From positions 19,717-83,716 of the forward strand of contig CAVVBC010000017.1 in the NCBI GenBank assembly GCA_963746325.1: a DNA stretch of 64,000 bases. Direction: 5' to 3'. The position numbers were made by a program, and so were the translations under genes. The notes beneath the pieces are model-generated. The model saw nothing but the letters and a program-made list of their open reading frames with translations, was not told the origin of the DNA and did no database searches. Positions 8,565 through 18,400 of the stretch are shown in pieces. Each line of letters begins with the position of its first letter. Position 1 is the first letter of the stretch. The DNA is from RPQJ01 sp963746325. GTDB taxonomy: Bacteria > Pseudomonadota > Gammaproteobacteria > Steroidobacterales > Steroidobacteraceae.

Positions 8565-8605
8565 CCAAGGCGCATGACGGGCGCCCGAATAAGCGAGTCC
8601 GTAGC

Positions 8606-11074
8606 GTGCAAGCCTGGAAAGTCCACAAGTTCGGCGGATCGAGCGTCGCCGACGCCGCGTGCATGGAGCGCGTCGCGAAGATCATCGAGAACGATCCTGC
8701 CACGCGCAAGGCCGTCGTCCTGTCCGCCTGCAAGGGCGTGACCGATGCCTTGCTCGGCCTGATCGCACTGGCCGAGGCAGATTCGCCCGAACTCGACGAC
8801 CGGCTGCGCGAACTGCGGGAACGCCACGTCGGCACCGCGCGGCAGCTGCTGGCCGGCGAGTCCTGCGACGAATTCATCGCCCAGCTGGCGGCCGATTGCC
8901 GCGACATCGGCGGCATCCTGCAGACCGTGCGCCTGGTCCGCAGCGCGTCGACCACGATGCGCGACCTCATCGCGGGCTATGGCGAGATCTGGTCCACGCG
9001 CCTGTTCGAGCGCCTGCTGCGCCGACGCGCCACCGGACACGTCCAGTGGCTCGATGCGCGCAAGGCGCTGCTGGTCGAATGGGGTCCGCTCGGCCCGGGC
9101 GTGCGCTGGCAGCAATCGCGCGCCAACATGGACGCGCTGGTGGCGTCCGATTTCATCGGCACGCTCGTGATCACGGGCTTCATCGCGACCGATACCCAGG
9201 GCCTGCAGACGACGCTGGGCCGCAACGGCAGCGACTTCTCCGCTTCGATCTTCGGTTCGCTGCTCGATGCAGCCGAGATCGTCATCTGGACGGACGTCGA
9301 CGGCGTGTTGAGCGCCGATCCGCGGCTGGTGCCGGAAGCGCAGGTGATCGATACGCTTTCCTACAACGAGGCGATGGAGCTGGCGTACTTCGGCGCGAAG
9401 GTCATCCATCCCTCGACCATGGCGCCCGCGGTCCAGAAGCGCATCCCGATCTGGATCAAGAACACGTTTGCCGCCGACCGGCCCGGCACCCTGATCCACG
9501 AGCGCTCGGACCCCGATCCGCTGGTGAAGGGCATCACGACGATCGACCGCATCGCGCTGGTCAACCTCGAAGGCGCGGGCATGATCGGCGTGCCCGGCAC
9601 GGCGCACCGGCTGTTCGGCGCGCTGCGCGAGGAGGGCATCTCGGTCATCCTCATTTCGCAGGGCAGTTCGGAGCATTCGATCTGCTTCGCCGTGCCGGAG
9701 CCCGAGGCCGAGCGCGCCGAACGCGTCCTGCGCCGTGCCTTCGACCCCGAGCTGCGCGAGGGGCAGATCCACAGCATCGAGATCAATCACGGCTGCAGCA
9801 TCCTGGCCGTGGTCGGTGACGGCATGGCGGGCGCGCACGGCGTGGCGGCCAAGGTGTTCTCGGCGCTGGGCGCCGCGGGTGTCAACGTGCGGGCCATCGC
9901 GCAGGGCGCGTCCGAGCGCAACATCTCCGTGGTCATCGACGGCCGCGGCAGTGCGCGCGCGCTGCGTGCCGCGCACTCGGCCTTCTACCTGTCGGCGCAC
10001 ACGGTTTCCATCGGCCTGATCGGCCCGGGACTCGTGGGCGGGGCACTGCTCGAACAGATCGCGGGGCAGATGCAGCGCCTGGCGCGGGATTTCAAGCTCG
10101 ACCTGCGCGTGCGGGCGATCGCGGGCTCGAAATGGATGCGACTGTCGACCGGCGCCATCGACCTCACGCGCTGGCGCGACGACTACAAGGCGGGCGGCGA
10201 TCCGCTCGATCTCGACAAGTTCGCCGACCACGTCCACGCCGACCACTTCCCGCATGCCGTGATCATCGACTGCACGGCCAGCGCGGACGTCGCACGGCAC
10301 TACCCGCACTGGCTCGCGGAAGGCATCCACATCGTCACGCCGAACAAGAAGGCGAACAGCGCGCCGTATGCGGAATACCAGCGTGTGAAGGACGCGCGGC
10401 GCACGGCGGGCGCGCACTACCTGTACGAAGCGACGGTCGGCGCGGGCCTGCCGGTGATCCAGACGCTGCGTGACCTGCGCGAAACCGGCGACCAGATCCG
10501 GCGCATCGAAGGCATGTTCTCGGGCACGCTCGCGTACCTCTTCAACACCTGGGACGGTTCGCAGCCGTTCTCCACAGTGGTGAATGACGCCAAGGCGCTG
10601 GGCTACACCGAGCCGGACCCGCGCGACGACCTGTCCGGCATGGACGTCGCGCGCAAGTTGATCATTCTCGCGCGTGAAATCGGCCTCCGCACCGAGATGG
10701 CGGAAGTAAAGGTCGAAAGCCTCGTGCCGGCCGCGCTCGACGGCTGCGGCGTCGACTCCTTCCTGCAGCGACTGCCCGAGTTCGACCAGGCGATGCTGCA
10801 GCGACTGCGGGAGGCGACGGGCCGCGGCAACGTGCTGCGCTACGTCGGCTCGGTCGATGCGCAAGGCAAGGCCGAAGTGGGGCTCGTCGAACTGCCGCGG
10901 TCGCATCCCTTCGCCAACATCGCGCTCACGGACAACATCGTGCGGTTCGAGACCGCGCGTTACGACAAGAATCCGCTGATCGTGCAGGGACCGGGGGCGG
11001 GGCCGGACGTCACGGCAGCGGGCGTCTTCGCCGACCTGCTGCGCGTCTGTGCCTACCTCGGGGCGAAACTGTGA
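8606..11074 (+). CDS. thrA: Bifunctional aspartokinase / homoserine dehydrogenase
   Basis: 822 residues, close to the 820 of E. coli ThrA. The kinase domain starts at once with WKVHKFGGSSVADA and carries GRNGSDFSASI near residue 210 and WTDVDGVLSADPR near 230. Two ACT-like regulatory segments follow (about 310-470: VNLEGAGMIGVPGTAHRLF, SILAVVGDGMAGAHGVAAKVF). The dehydrogenase half begins near 472 with SIGLIGPGLVGGALLEQI (Rossmann glycine motif) and includes TPNKKANS, YEATVGAGLPVI and GYTEPDPRDDLSG. It catalyses the first and third steps from aspartate to threonine/homoserine. The GTG at 8606 is chosen because the kinase motif begins four codons later. The stop overlaps the thrB start (GTGA). 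Confidence 0.97.
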   Translation: MQAWKVHKFGGSSVADAACMERVAKIIENDPATRKAVVLSACKGVTDALLGLIALAEADSPELDDRLRELRERHVGTARQLLAGESCDEFIAQLAADCRDIGGILQTVRLVRSASTTMRDLIAGYGEIWSTRLFERLLRRRATGHVQWLDARKALLVEWGPLGPGVRWQQSRANMDALVASDFIGTLVITGFIATDTQGLQTTLGRNGSDFSASIFGSLLDAAEIVIWTDVDGVLSADPRLVPEAQVIDTLSYNEAMELAYFGAKVIHPSTMAPAVQKRIPIWIKNTFAADRPGTLIHERSDPDPLVKGITTIDRIALVNLEGAGMIGVPGTAHRLFGALREEGISVILISQGSSEHSICFAVPEPEAERAERVLRRAFDPELREGQIHSIEINHGCSILAVVGDGMAGAHGVAAKVFSALGAAGVNVRAIAQGASERNISVVIDGRGSARALRAAHSAFYLSAHTVSIGLIGPGLVGGALLEQIAGQMQRLARDFKLDLRVRAIAGSKWMRLSTGAIDLTRWRDDYKAGGDPLDLDKFADHVHADHFPHAVIIDCTASADVARHYPHWLAEGIHIVTPNKKANSAPYAEYQRVKDARRTAGAHYLYEATVGAGLPVIQTLRDLRETGDQIRRIEGMFSGTLAYLFNTWDGSQPFSTVVNDAKALGYTEPDPRDDLSGMDVARKLIILAREIGLRTEMAEVKVESLVPAALDGCGVDSFLQRLPEFDQAMLQRLREATGRGNVLRYVGSVDAQGKAEVGLVELPRSHPFANIALTDNIVRFETARYDKNPLIVQGPGAGPDVTAAGVFADLLRVCAYLGAKL

Positions 11075-12018
11075 GGGGTGATTCCACGCGTCGCTCGGCC
11101 ACCGCTTTCGCGCCGGCGAGCGTCGGCAACGTCGGCGTCGGCTTCGACATCCTGGGTCACACGGTCGCGGCGCTGGGCGACCGCGTCCGTGCGACGCGGC
11201 GCGATGCTCCAGGCGTCTCGATCCGCTCGATCACCGGCATGGTCCCCGACCTGCCGCTCGACGCCGAGAAGAACACCGCCGGCATGGCCGTGCTGGCGTT
11301 GTGCCGCGAACTCGCATTGCCGCATGGCTTCGACCTCGACATCGAGAAAGGCATCCCGCTCGGCTCCGGGCTGGGCGGGTCCGCGGCATCGGCCGTGGCC
11401 GGTGTCGTCGCCGCGGCGGCCCTCGTCGACGAGCACCTCGACCGCACGGAACTGCTCAAGTTCGCCATGCAGGGCGAGGCGGTCGCGAGCGGGGCCGTGC
11501 ACGTGGACAACATCGCGCCGTCGCTGTTCGGCGGGCTGGTGCTGACGGTCGGCATCGACAATCCTTTCGTCAAGCAGATCCCGGTGCCCGAGACGATTCG
11601 CTGCGTGCTCGTGCATCCGCACATGGTGCTGCCGACGCGCGAGGCGCGCGCCATCCTGAGCAAGACCGTGGCGCTGTCCGACGTCATCTGGCAACAGGCG
11701 AACCTGGCGGGCTTTCTCGCCGGTTGCTTCACCAATGACATCGCCCTGATTCGCGAGTCGCTGCTCGACGTCGTGATCGAGCCGCAGCGACAGGTCCTCA
11801 TCCCCGGCTTTGCCGACGTGAAGCAGGCGGCGCTGGCGGCGGGCGCGCTCGGCGGGTCGATTTCCGGTGCGGGCCCGACGGTGTTTGCCTGGGTCGACGA
11901 AGCCGACGCCGAAAAGGTGCGCGCGGGCATGGTCGAGGCCTTTGCCCGTCATGGCCTCGAGTCCGACAGCTGGGTTTCGACCATCGATCGCGCCGGCGCG
12001 CGCGTCGTGGGTGACTGA
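11071..12018 (+). CDS. thrB: Homoserine kinase
   Basis: 315 residues of the GHMP kinase family: AFAPASVGNVGVGFDILG at the N-terminus, the ATP loop IPLGSGLGGSAASAVAG near residue 95, and GGSISGAGPTVFAW near 268. It phosphorylates homoserine to O-phosphohomoserine. The GTG start at 11071-11073 overlaps the thrA stop, so the two are translationally coupled. thrC starts four bases after the stop. Operon thrA-thrB-thrC as in enteric bacteria. Confidence 0.96.
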   Translation: MRGDSTRRSATAFAPASVGNVGVGFDILGHTVAALGDRVRATRRDAPGVSIRSITGMVPDLPLDAEKNTAGMAVLALCRELALPHGFDLDIEKGIPLGSGLGGSAASAVAGVVAAAALVDEHLDRTELLKFAMQGEAVASGAVHVDNIAPSLFGGLVLTVGIDNPFVKQIPVPETIRCVLVHPHMVLPTREARAILSKTVALSDVIWQQANLAGFLAGCFTNDIALIRESLLDVVIEPQRQVLIPGFADVKQAALAAGALGGSISGAGPTVFAWVDEADAEKVRAGMVEAFARHGLESDSWVSTIDRAGARVVGD

Positions 12019-12021
12019 CCG

Positions 12022-13331
12022 ATGCAGTTCCAGAGCACGCGCGACTCCAGCCATCGCGTCGGCCTCAGTGAGGCGATTGCCCAGGGGCTCGCGCCGGACG
12101 GCGGCCTCTATGTTCCCACCGAACTTCCTGGCATCAGCCTGCGTGAGTTCGAAGGCGCGCGCTCGATCCCCGAGGTGGCCGAGGTGCTGCTGCGGCCGTT
12201 CGCGGCCGGCGATGCGATCGCCAGGCAGATGCCGGCGATCGTCAACGACGCGTTCAATTTCCCGGCGCCGATCGTGGACGTGCAGGGTGCGCCCGGCCCG
12301 TTGTCGGTGCTCGAGCTGTTCCATGGCCCGACGGCGGCGTTCAAGGATTTCGGCGCACGATTCCTGGCCGCGTCGCTCGAGCGGATACCGCGCACTGATC
12401 CGCGACGGCTGACGATCCTGGTCGCCACGTCGGGCGATACGGGTGGTGCCGTGGCGGCGGCCTTCTACGAGCGATCCTGGGTCGACGTCGTCGTGCTGTA
12501 TCCCCGGGGCCTCGTGTCCGCGCGCCAGGAGAAGCAGCTGGCATGCTGGGGCAAGAACGTGCGCACGCTCGCCGTCGCCGGCACGTTCGACGATTGCCAG
12601 CGCATGGTGAAGGAAGCGTTCGTCGATCCAGCGCTCGCGCCGCGACCTGCAGCTGTCTTCCGCCAACAGCATCAACGTGGGCCGGTTGCTGCCGCAGATG
12701 GCGTACTACGCCCAGTCGAGCCTCGAGCTCTTCCGGCGCGACGGGCGTGCGCCCAACTACATCGTGCCCTCGGGCAACCTCGGCAACGTCGCCGCGTGCC
12801 TGTGGGCGCGCAAGGTGGGGTTGCCGATCGGCGAGGTGATGCTCGCCACCAATGCCAACACGACCGTCCCCGACTTCTTGCGAACGGGCCAGTGGGAGCC
12901 GCGACCGAGCCTCGCCACGCTGGCGTCCGCCATGGACGTCGGCAATCCCAGCAACATGGAACGCCTGCGTTGGCTGTTCGGCGACGTCGAGCACCTGCGG
13001 GGCGCCTTCACTGCGCAAACCGTCAGCGACGACGAAATCCGGGCCACCATCAAGCGTGATCATGCCGCCTACGGCCAGACGTGGTGCCCGCACACCGCGA
13101 CGGCTGCGCACCTGTATGCGCAGTTGCCCGCGGCGCGCCTCGACGAACGCTGGGTGCTGGTGGGCACCGCGCACCCCGCCAAGTTCAACGACGTGGTCGA
13201 GCCGCTGATCGGCACCCAGGTGCCCGTGCCGCAGGCGCTGGCGGACCTGCTCTCGTCTGCCTTCGTTGCAGCGCGACGTTGCGCCACGGCTCGACGACCT
13301 GCGCCAGGTCCTGACTGGGAGTGTTGCTTGA
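12022..13331 (+). CDS. thrC: Threonine synthase (two frame breaks)
   Basis: The PLP enzyme that turns O-phosphohomoserine into threonine. The PLP lysine lies in the HGPTAAFKDFGARF block near residue 100, and the phosphate-binding ATSGDTGGAV near 140; SANSINVGRLLPQ, PSGNLGN and GTAHPAKFNDVV follow. The reading frame breaks twice, near 12636-12644 and near 13253-13256. In both places restoring one CG in a CGCG run rejoins the frame (giving ...LARRDLQ... and ...LLSRLPSLQ...). The final segment LQRDVAPRLDDLRQVL then ends at TGA 13329-13331. Total about 436 residues, normal for the family. I regard both breaks as consensus errors, since the protein is conserved on both sides of each. Confidence 0.93.
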
Positions 13332-13915
13332 AGAACCTGCTTGGCTTGCCGGTGTGGTTGTGGGTGGTGTTCGGGGTCGGCCTGACCGGCGTCGCCGCGT
13401 ACTTCATCCGCGAAAAAGTGCGCCAGGTGCGGGCGCGCCGGGCCATCGACAACGTCATTTCGTCGGTGGCGTTCGACGAGCTGCGCAACGTGCTGTTGAC
13501 CACCGGCGCGGGCGACCAGATCCACGTCAACTACCTGCTGCTGACGCAGAACGGGTTGCTGGTCATCGACCTGTTCGACGCCCACGGCATGGTGTTCGCG
13601 GCCGAGAAGATGGAGCAGTGGTCCATCTTCGGGCCCAAGCGCCACTTCATGATCACGAACCCGCTGCCGATGCTTTACGACCGGGTCGCGGTGGTGCGGC
13701 AGTTCGCCGGTGACGACGTGCCGGTCGAGGGCCGCATCGTGTTCTCGATGCGCGGCGAGTTCCCCAAGGGCCGGCCCGAAGCCGTGATCCGGCTCGACGA
13801 ACTGCAGGACCAGTTCCCGGCAGTCGAGCGTTCCGCGGGCGGCGCGGCGGCGGCGTTCGCCGACGTCTGGGAACGCATCAAGCAGTCGTCGCAGCCCAAC
13901 CCGCTCGCTGGCTGA
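13328..13915 (+). CDS. Membrane-anchored NERD-domain protein
   Basis: 195 residues starting at a TTG (13328-13330) that overlaps the thrC stop. Residues 4-25 (GLPVWLWVVFGVGLTGVAAYFI) form one membrane segment. The rest is a NERD domain: AIDNVISSVAFDELRNVLL, then GDQIHVNYLLLTQNGLLVIDLFDAHGMVFAAE, matching the family pattern of Asp-Gln-Ile-Asp-His and a VI(E/D) strand. NERD is a nuclease-related fold, but the D-x-H and E-x-K residues expected in an active site are partly replaced (IHVNY, IDLFD), so activity is doubtful. It is co-oriented between thr genes and the SIR2-TIR operon. Confidence 0.75.
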   Translation: MKNLLGLPVWLWVVFGVGLTGVAAYFIREKVRQVRARRAIDNVISSVAFDELRNVLLTTGAGDQIHVNYLLLTQNGLLVIDLFDAHGMVFAAEKMEQWSIFGPKRHFMITNPLPMLYDRVAVVRQFAGDDVPVEGRIVFSMRGEFPKGRPEAVIRLDELQDQFPAVERSAGGAAAAFADVWERIKQSSQPNPLAG

Positions 13916-14011
13916 ACTCCCCGCCACGGCGGGCTGCCGCAGTCGTGGCTTGCCCTTTCCCGGTCCAGGAAACGCTAGACTCCGCGCAACAATAGGACGC
14001 GGGGGAAGGGA

Positions 14012-14053
14012 ATGTCTGCGACCGCCGAGGGCTGGGGTAGCGACCGCCAATGA
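14012..14053 (+). CDS. Possible 13-residue leader peptide upstream of the SIR2-TIR gene
   Basis: A mini reading frame MSATAEGWGSDRQ starts behind the purine-rich run GGGGGAAGGG (14001-14010) and its TGA (14051-14053) overlaps the ATG (14050-14052) of the SIR2-TIR gene. This layout would couple translation of the defence-type gene to the leader. It could also be chance; the SIR2-TIR gene has its own candidate ribosome site (GGGGTAG, 14034-14040). Confidence 0.3.
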   Translation: MSATAEGWGSDRQ

Positions 14054-15447
14054 ACGCGACCGCTCCGCTGCGCGGGCCCGACAGCCTGCGCGACTTCGAT
14101 GAAGACGCGTGGGACGACCTCCTCAACTACATCGAGGAGCGCCGCGTCATCCCGATCGTCGGGCCCGACCTGCTGCGCGTCGAGACCGACCAGGGTCCGC
14201 GGCTGCTCTACGAATGGCTGGCAGAGAAACTGGCTGCCAAGCTCGCGGTGGATCCGCAGGGCTTGCCGCAGCCGCTCACGCTCAACGACGTCGTCTGCAG
14301 TTACCTGGGCCAGCGGGGGCGCCGCGAGGAGGCGTACACGCGGCTGCGTTCGATCATGCGCGAGGTGCAGCTCGCGCCGCCCATGGCATTGCGGCAACTG
14401 GCGCAGATCACCGATTTCGACCTGTTCGTCACGACGACGTTCGACCCGCTGCTCGAGCAGGCCGTCAACATGGAACGCTTCGGCGGCGAGCCGCATGCCG
14501 AGGTCATCGCCTACGCGCCGAACCGCGTCTCCGACCTGCCCGCCGAACGCGGGCAACTGCAGCGTCCGGTCGTGTACCACATGCTCGGCAGGCTCTCGGC
14601 GTCGCCGACGTACGTCATCTCCGACGAGGACATGCTCGAGTTCATCTGCGCGCTGCAGTCCGAGCACCTGACGCCCGAGAAGCTGTTCCACGAACTCGAG
14701 CACAGCCACCTGCTGCTGATCGGCAGCGATTTTTCCAATTGGCTCGCGCGCCTGTTCCTGCGCATGGCCAAGCGCAAGCGGCTGTCGGATCCGCGCGATT
14801 TCGGGGAGATCCTTGCCGACGACCACACGTCGAAGGACGACCGGCTGCTCGCCTTCCTGCAGCAGGTCAGCGTGCGCACGCGCGTGTTCAGCGGGGCCGA
14901 GTCGTTCGTCGCCGAGTTGCACCAACGCTGGCTGCAGCGACAGCGTCCGCTGGCTGCCAGTGCCAATAGCGCTCTGTCGCCGCAGCGTTTCCTGCCTCCC
15001 GCGCGAGAGATGCCGGAGAACGCGATCTTCATCAGCTACGCGCGCGAAGACCTGCCGGCCGTGCAGCGGCTGAAGGCTGCGCTCGATGCCGCGGGCCTCG
15101 TGACCTGGTTCGACCTCGACCGCCTCGAAGGCGGCGACGACTACGATCGCAAGATCCGCGCGAACATCAACCGGTGCAGCTTCTTCCTGCCGGTGATCTC
15201 GGGCTCGACGCAGCGGCGGCTGGAGGCCTACTTCCGCCGTGAGTGGAGCTATGCCGTGGATCGCTCACGCAACATCGCTGAAGGCGCCGTGTTCATCCTG
15301 CCGGTCTCCATCGACGAGACGCCCGAAGCCGAGGCGCTGGTGCCCGAGAAGTTCAAGGCCGTCCACATCTCGCGCCTGCCCGGCGGCGAGCCCTCGCCTG
15401 AGTTCGTGCGCCGCCTGCAGGAACTTTCGAATTCGCGTCGCGCATGA
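14050..15447 (+). CDS. SIR2-like / TIR fusion protein (candidate immune effector)
   Basis: 465 residues in two parts. Residues ~20-290 are SIR2-like: VIPIVGPDLL near 35 replaces the usual GAGxS loop, FVTTTFDPLLEQAV near 125 corresponds to TTNxDxLLE but with Thr for the catalytic-type Asn, and VYHMLGRLSASPTYVIS near 175 keeps the His of the HxHG motif. HLLLIGSDFSNWLARLF closes the domain. Residues ~322-440 are a TIR domain: NAIFISYAREDLPAVQRL, WFDLDRLEGGDDYDRKI, CSFFLPVIS and YFRREWSYAV, whose Glu is the likely NADase residue. Both folds are NAD-consuming in Thoeris, DSR and related immunity, so a role in phage defence is plausible. The SIR2 changes suggest that only the TIR half may be active. 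Its stop overlaps the next start (ATGA). Confidence 0.82.
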   Translation: MNATAPLRGPDSLRDFDEDAWDDLLNYIEERRVIPIVGPDLLRVETDQGPRLLYEWLAEKLAAKLAVDPQGLPQPLTLNDVVCSYLGQRGRREEAYTRLRSIMREVQLAPPMALRQLAQITDFDLFVTTTFDPLLEQAVNMERFGGEPHAEVIAYAPNRVSDLPAERGQLQRPVVYHMLGRLSASPTYVISDEDMLEFICALQSEHLTPEKLFHELEHSHLLLIGSDFSNWLARLFLRMAKRKRLSDPRDFGEILADDHTSKDDRLLAFLQQVSVRTRVFSGAESFVAELHQRWLQRQRPLAASANSALSPQRFLPPAREMPENAIFISYAREDLPAVQRLKAALDAAGLVTWFDLDRLEGGDDYDRKIRANINRCSFFLPVISGSTQRRLEAYFRREWSYAVDRSRNIAEGAVFILPVSIDETPEAEALVPEKFKAVHISRLPGGEPSPEFVRRLQELSNSRRA

Positions 15448-18400
15448 AGACAATACAACCCGATATCGCCACCGAGACGACGATCGACCCGCAGAATCCG
15501 TGGCTCGGCCTGTCGAGCTATTCGGAGGAGACGCGAGCCTATTTCCACGGCCGTGACGAGGAGGCCGCCGAACTCGCGCGGCGCGTGCAGCGCAAGCTGC
15601 TCACCGTGCTGTTCGGCCAGTCGGGCCTCGGCAAGACGTCACTGCTGCGTGCCGGCCTCGTTCCGCGTTTGCGCGGATCGGGGTTTTGCCCTGTTTACGT
15701 ACGCATCGATTACGCGGCGGAGTCGCCGTCGCCGGCGGAACAGATCAAGCAGGCGATCTTCCGCGCCACGTCCGAGGCCGGGCACTGGACCGAGGCCGGC
15801 TCGGCCGTCGAGGGCGAGTCGCTGTGGGAATTCCTGCACCACCGTGGCGACCTGCTGCGCGATGCCGCAGGCAACACCGTACTGCCGCTGCTGATCTTCG
15901 ACCAGTTCGAGGAAATCTTCACGCTGGCGCAGGCGGACGACGCGGGGCGGCGGCGTGCACAGCGCTTCATCGACGAGCTCTCCGACCTGGTCGAGAACCG
16001 GCCGCCGGCCGAACTCGAGGCGCGCATCGACCGCGACGAAGTCGCCGCGGAAGACTTCGACTTTGCGCGCGCCGATTACCGCATCCTGATCGCGCTGCGC
16101 GAGGACTACCTGGCCCACCTCGAGGCGGTGAAGGGCAAGATGCCCTCGATCACCCAGAACCGCATGCGGCTCGCGCGCATGAACGGTCAGCAGGCGCTGA
16201 GTGCGGTGATGCAGCCGGGTGGCAAGCTCGTCTCGCAGGAAGTCGCAGAGTCGATCGTGCGCTTCGTCGCCGGCGGCTCCGAGCTGCAGAACGCCGAAGT
16301 CGAGCCCTCGCTGCTGAGCCTGATCTGCCGCGAGCTCAATACCGTGCGCCAGGCCCAGGGGCGGCCCGAGATCTCGGCCGACCTGCTCGCGGGCTCGCGC
16401 GACACCATCCTCACGGAGTTCTACGAACGCGCGCTGGCGGATCAGCCGCCGGGTGTGCGTCGCGTCATCGAAGACGAACTGCTCACCGAGTCCGGCTATC
16501 GCGAGAGCCTGGCCGAGGAGCGCGTGGCCAAGGCATTGGCTGCCGCGGGCGCTGAGCCCGATGCGCTGGCGAAGCTCGTCGACCGCCGCCTGCTGCGCAT
16601 CGAGGAACGCCTCGACATGCGACGGGTCGAGCTCACGCACGACGTGCTGTGCAGCGTGGTGCGCTCCAGCCGCAACTTGCGCCACGAGCGCGAGGCTCGC
16701 GACGAAGCTGAGCGCATGCTCGCCGCGCAGCAGGAGCGGGCGGCCGAGACGCGTCGCACCCTGCGCAAGACCCGCACCTTCGCCATGGTTGCCGCCGGCC
16801 TGATGCTGGTCGCGCTGGTCAGCGCGGTGTTCGGCTGGATCAACTGGAACCGTGCCAAGGCGGCGGATCAGCAGGCGCAGAAGGCGCGTGCAGACGCCGA
16901 AAAGCTGGTCGGCTTCCTGATCGAGGATTTCTACGCCGAACTCGAGCCCACCGGCCGGCTCGAGACCATGGGCAAGCTCGCGCACATGGCCGTGAGCTAC
17001 TACGACGGCCTGCCCAAGGAACTGCTGACGCCGCAGACGCAGGCCTACCGTGGCATGGCGCTGATCCGCGAAGCTGGCGCGTTGCTCGCGCGCGGCGAAT
17101 TCGAGCCGGCGAACCCGAAGCTCGACGAAGCCACACGTATCTTCGAAGGGCTGCGCGCGCAGGGCATCGCGACCGAGGACGTGGCGGTGGGCCTGGCCCT
17201 GTCGAAGTTCGTACGATTTTCCGCTTGGGGCGTAGGGGGTGCACCGGGATCCAAGCCAACGGACCTGCAGGAGGTGGCTGACCTGCTGCGGCCGTGGAGC
17301 AAGCAGCCAGGAACATCGGCGCAGACCCGCATGCTCTATGCCGACGTGCTCAACTACCTCAGCCACACGCTGCCCGAAGGCCAGGACGTTGCGGCCTGTG
17401 AGGAGGCCCGGGCGATCCTGCTCGACGCCGGAGCGCGCAACTTGACGGATCTGCGCGCGGCCTCGATCTATGCCGACACGACGGACTCGCAGGCGCGCCA
17501 CCTGCTGCAGATGGGCAAAGTCGAGGACACTGCACGGCTCGAGGCCGAGGTCTACGACTATGCCGAGAAAGTGCTGGCCAAGCGCCCGGGCGACCTGAGG
17601 TCGATGGCGAATCGCGCCCTGGCCGCGGACCTGCTGGGCCGGCTCGCAATTCGGCGGTACGACTACGGCGTCGCCGCAGAATACGCCGCGAAGTCGGCCC
17701 AAGCCGGCGAAAACTATGTCCGCTTCAATCCGTCCGACCTGAACTCCTGGGTGTACTGGAGTCGCGGGCTGGATCAGCAGGCGCTGGTGCTGCTGTCGGA
17801 GGGCAAGATCGACGCGGCGATCGAAGGGTACCGCAAGGTCGTGGCACTCGATCGCGATCCGCGCAAGCCTGCCAGTCTTGCTCCCATGTTCTGGAACAAC
17901 TGGGGCCAGGTGATGATCAACGAGGCTCGCGCCGGTCAGTTCGAAGCGGCCCGGAAATCCCATTCGATGGCGGTGGCCGCGGCCAAGGAAGCGGGCGCCA
18001 CGGAGAAGCCGGGCAGCAGTCGGCGTGTGATGTTCGACCTGTACGGTGACGTGCTGCAGGCCCGGCTCGACCTCGAGATGGGCAACAACCAAGCCGCTTT
18101 CGACCAGTCGACGCAAGTCGCCGAACGACTGCGCGCCCTTACTTTTGCTGATGGGACCAGTGGCGGCAACTTCCGCGACGCCGGCGCGGTCCGCACCAAT
18201 TTCCTGCGCAACACGCTCGGCCTGCAGACGCTTGCGGCCCTGCGTACGGGCCGCTTCGGCGAGGCCGAAGCAGCTGCGCGCGAACGCGCGGGCCTGCCAC
18301 CGAATCCGTTTTCAGAGCAGGATCCGCAGGACGAGAAGTCGCGCGCTCAAGTCACCCTCGCGCACGCGCTGGCGCTGCAGGGGCGCGCAGACGACGCGCG

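Noticed and set aside
8463..8605. Threonine-operon attenuator
   Set aside because: There is a stem-loop but no Thr/Ile-rich leader peptide and no T run.
8462..10906. 814-codon minus-strand open frame
   Set aside because: Shadow of thrA; composition is Arg/Ala/His-rich and has no family resemblance.
15639..18116. 825-codon minus-strand open frame
   Set aside because: Antisense shadow of the nSTAND1 gene, with no domain of its own.
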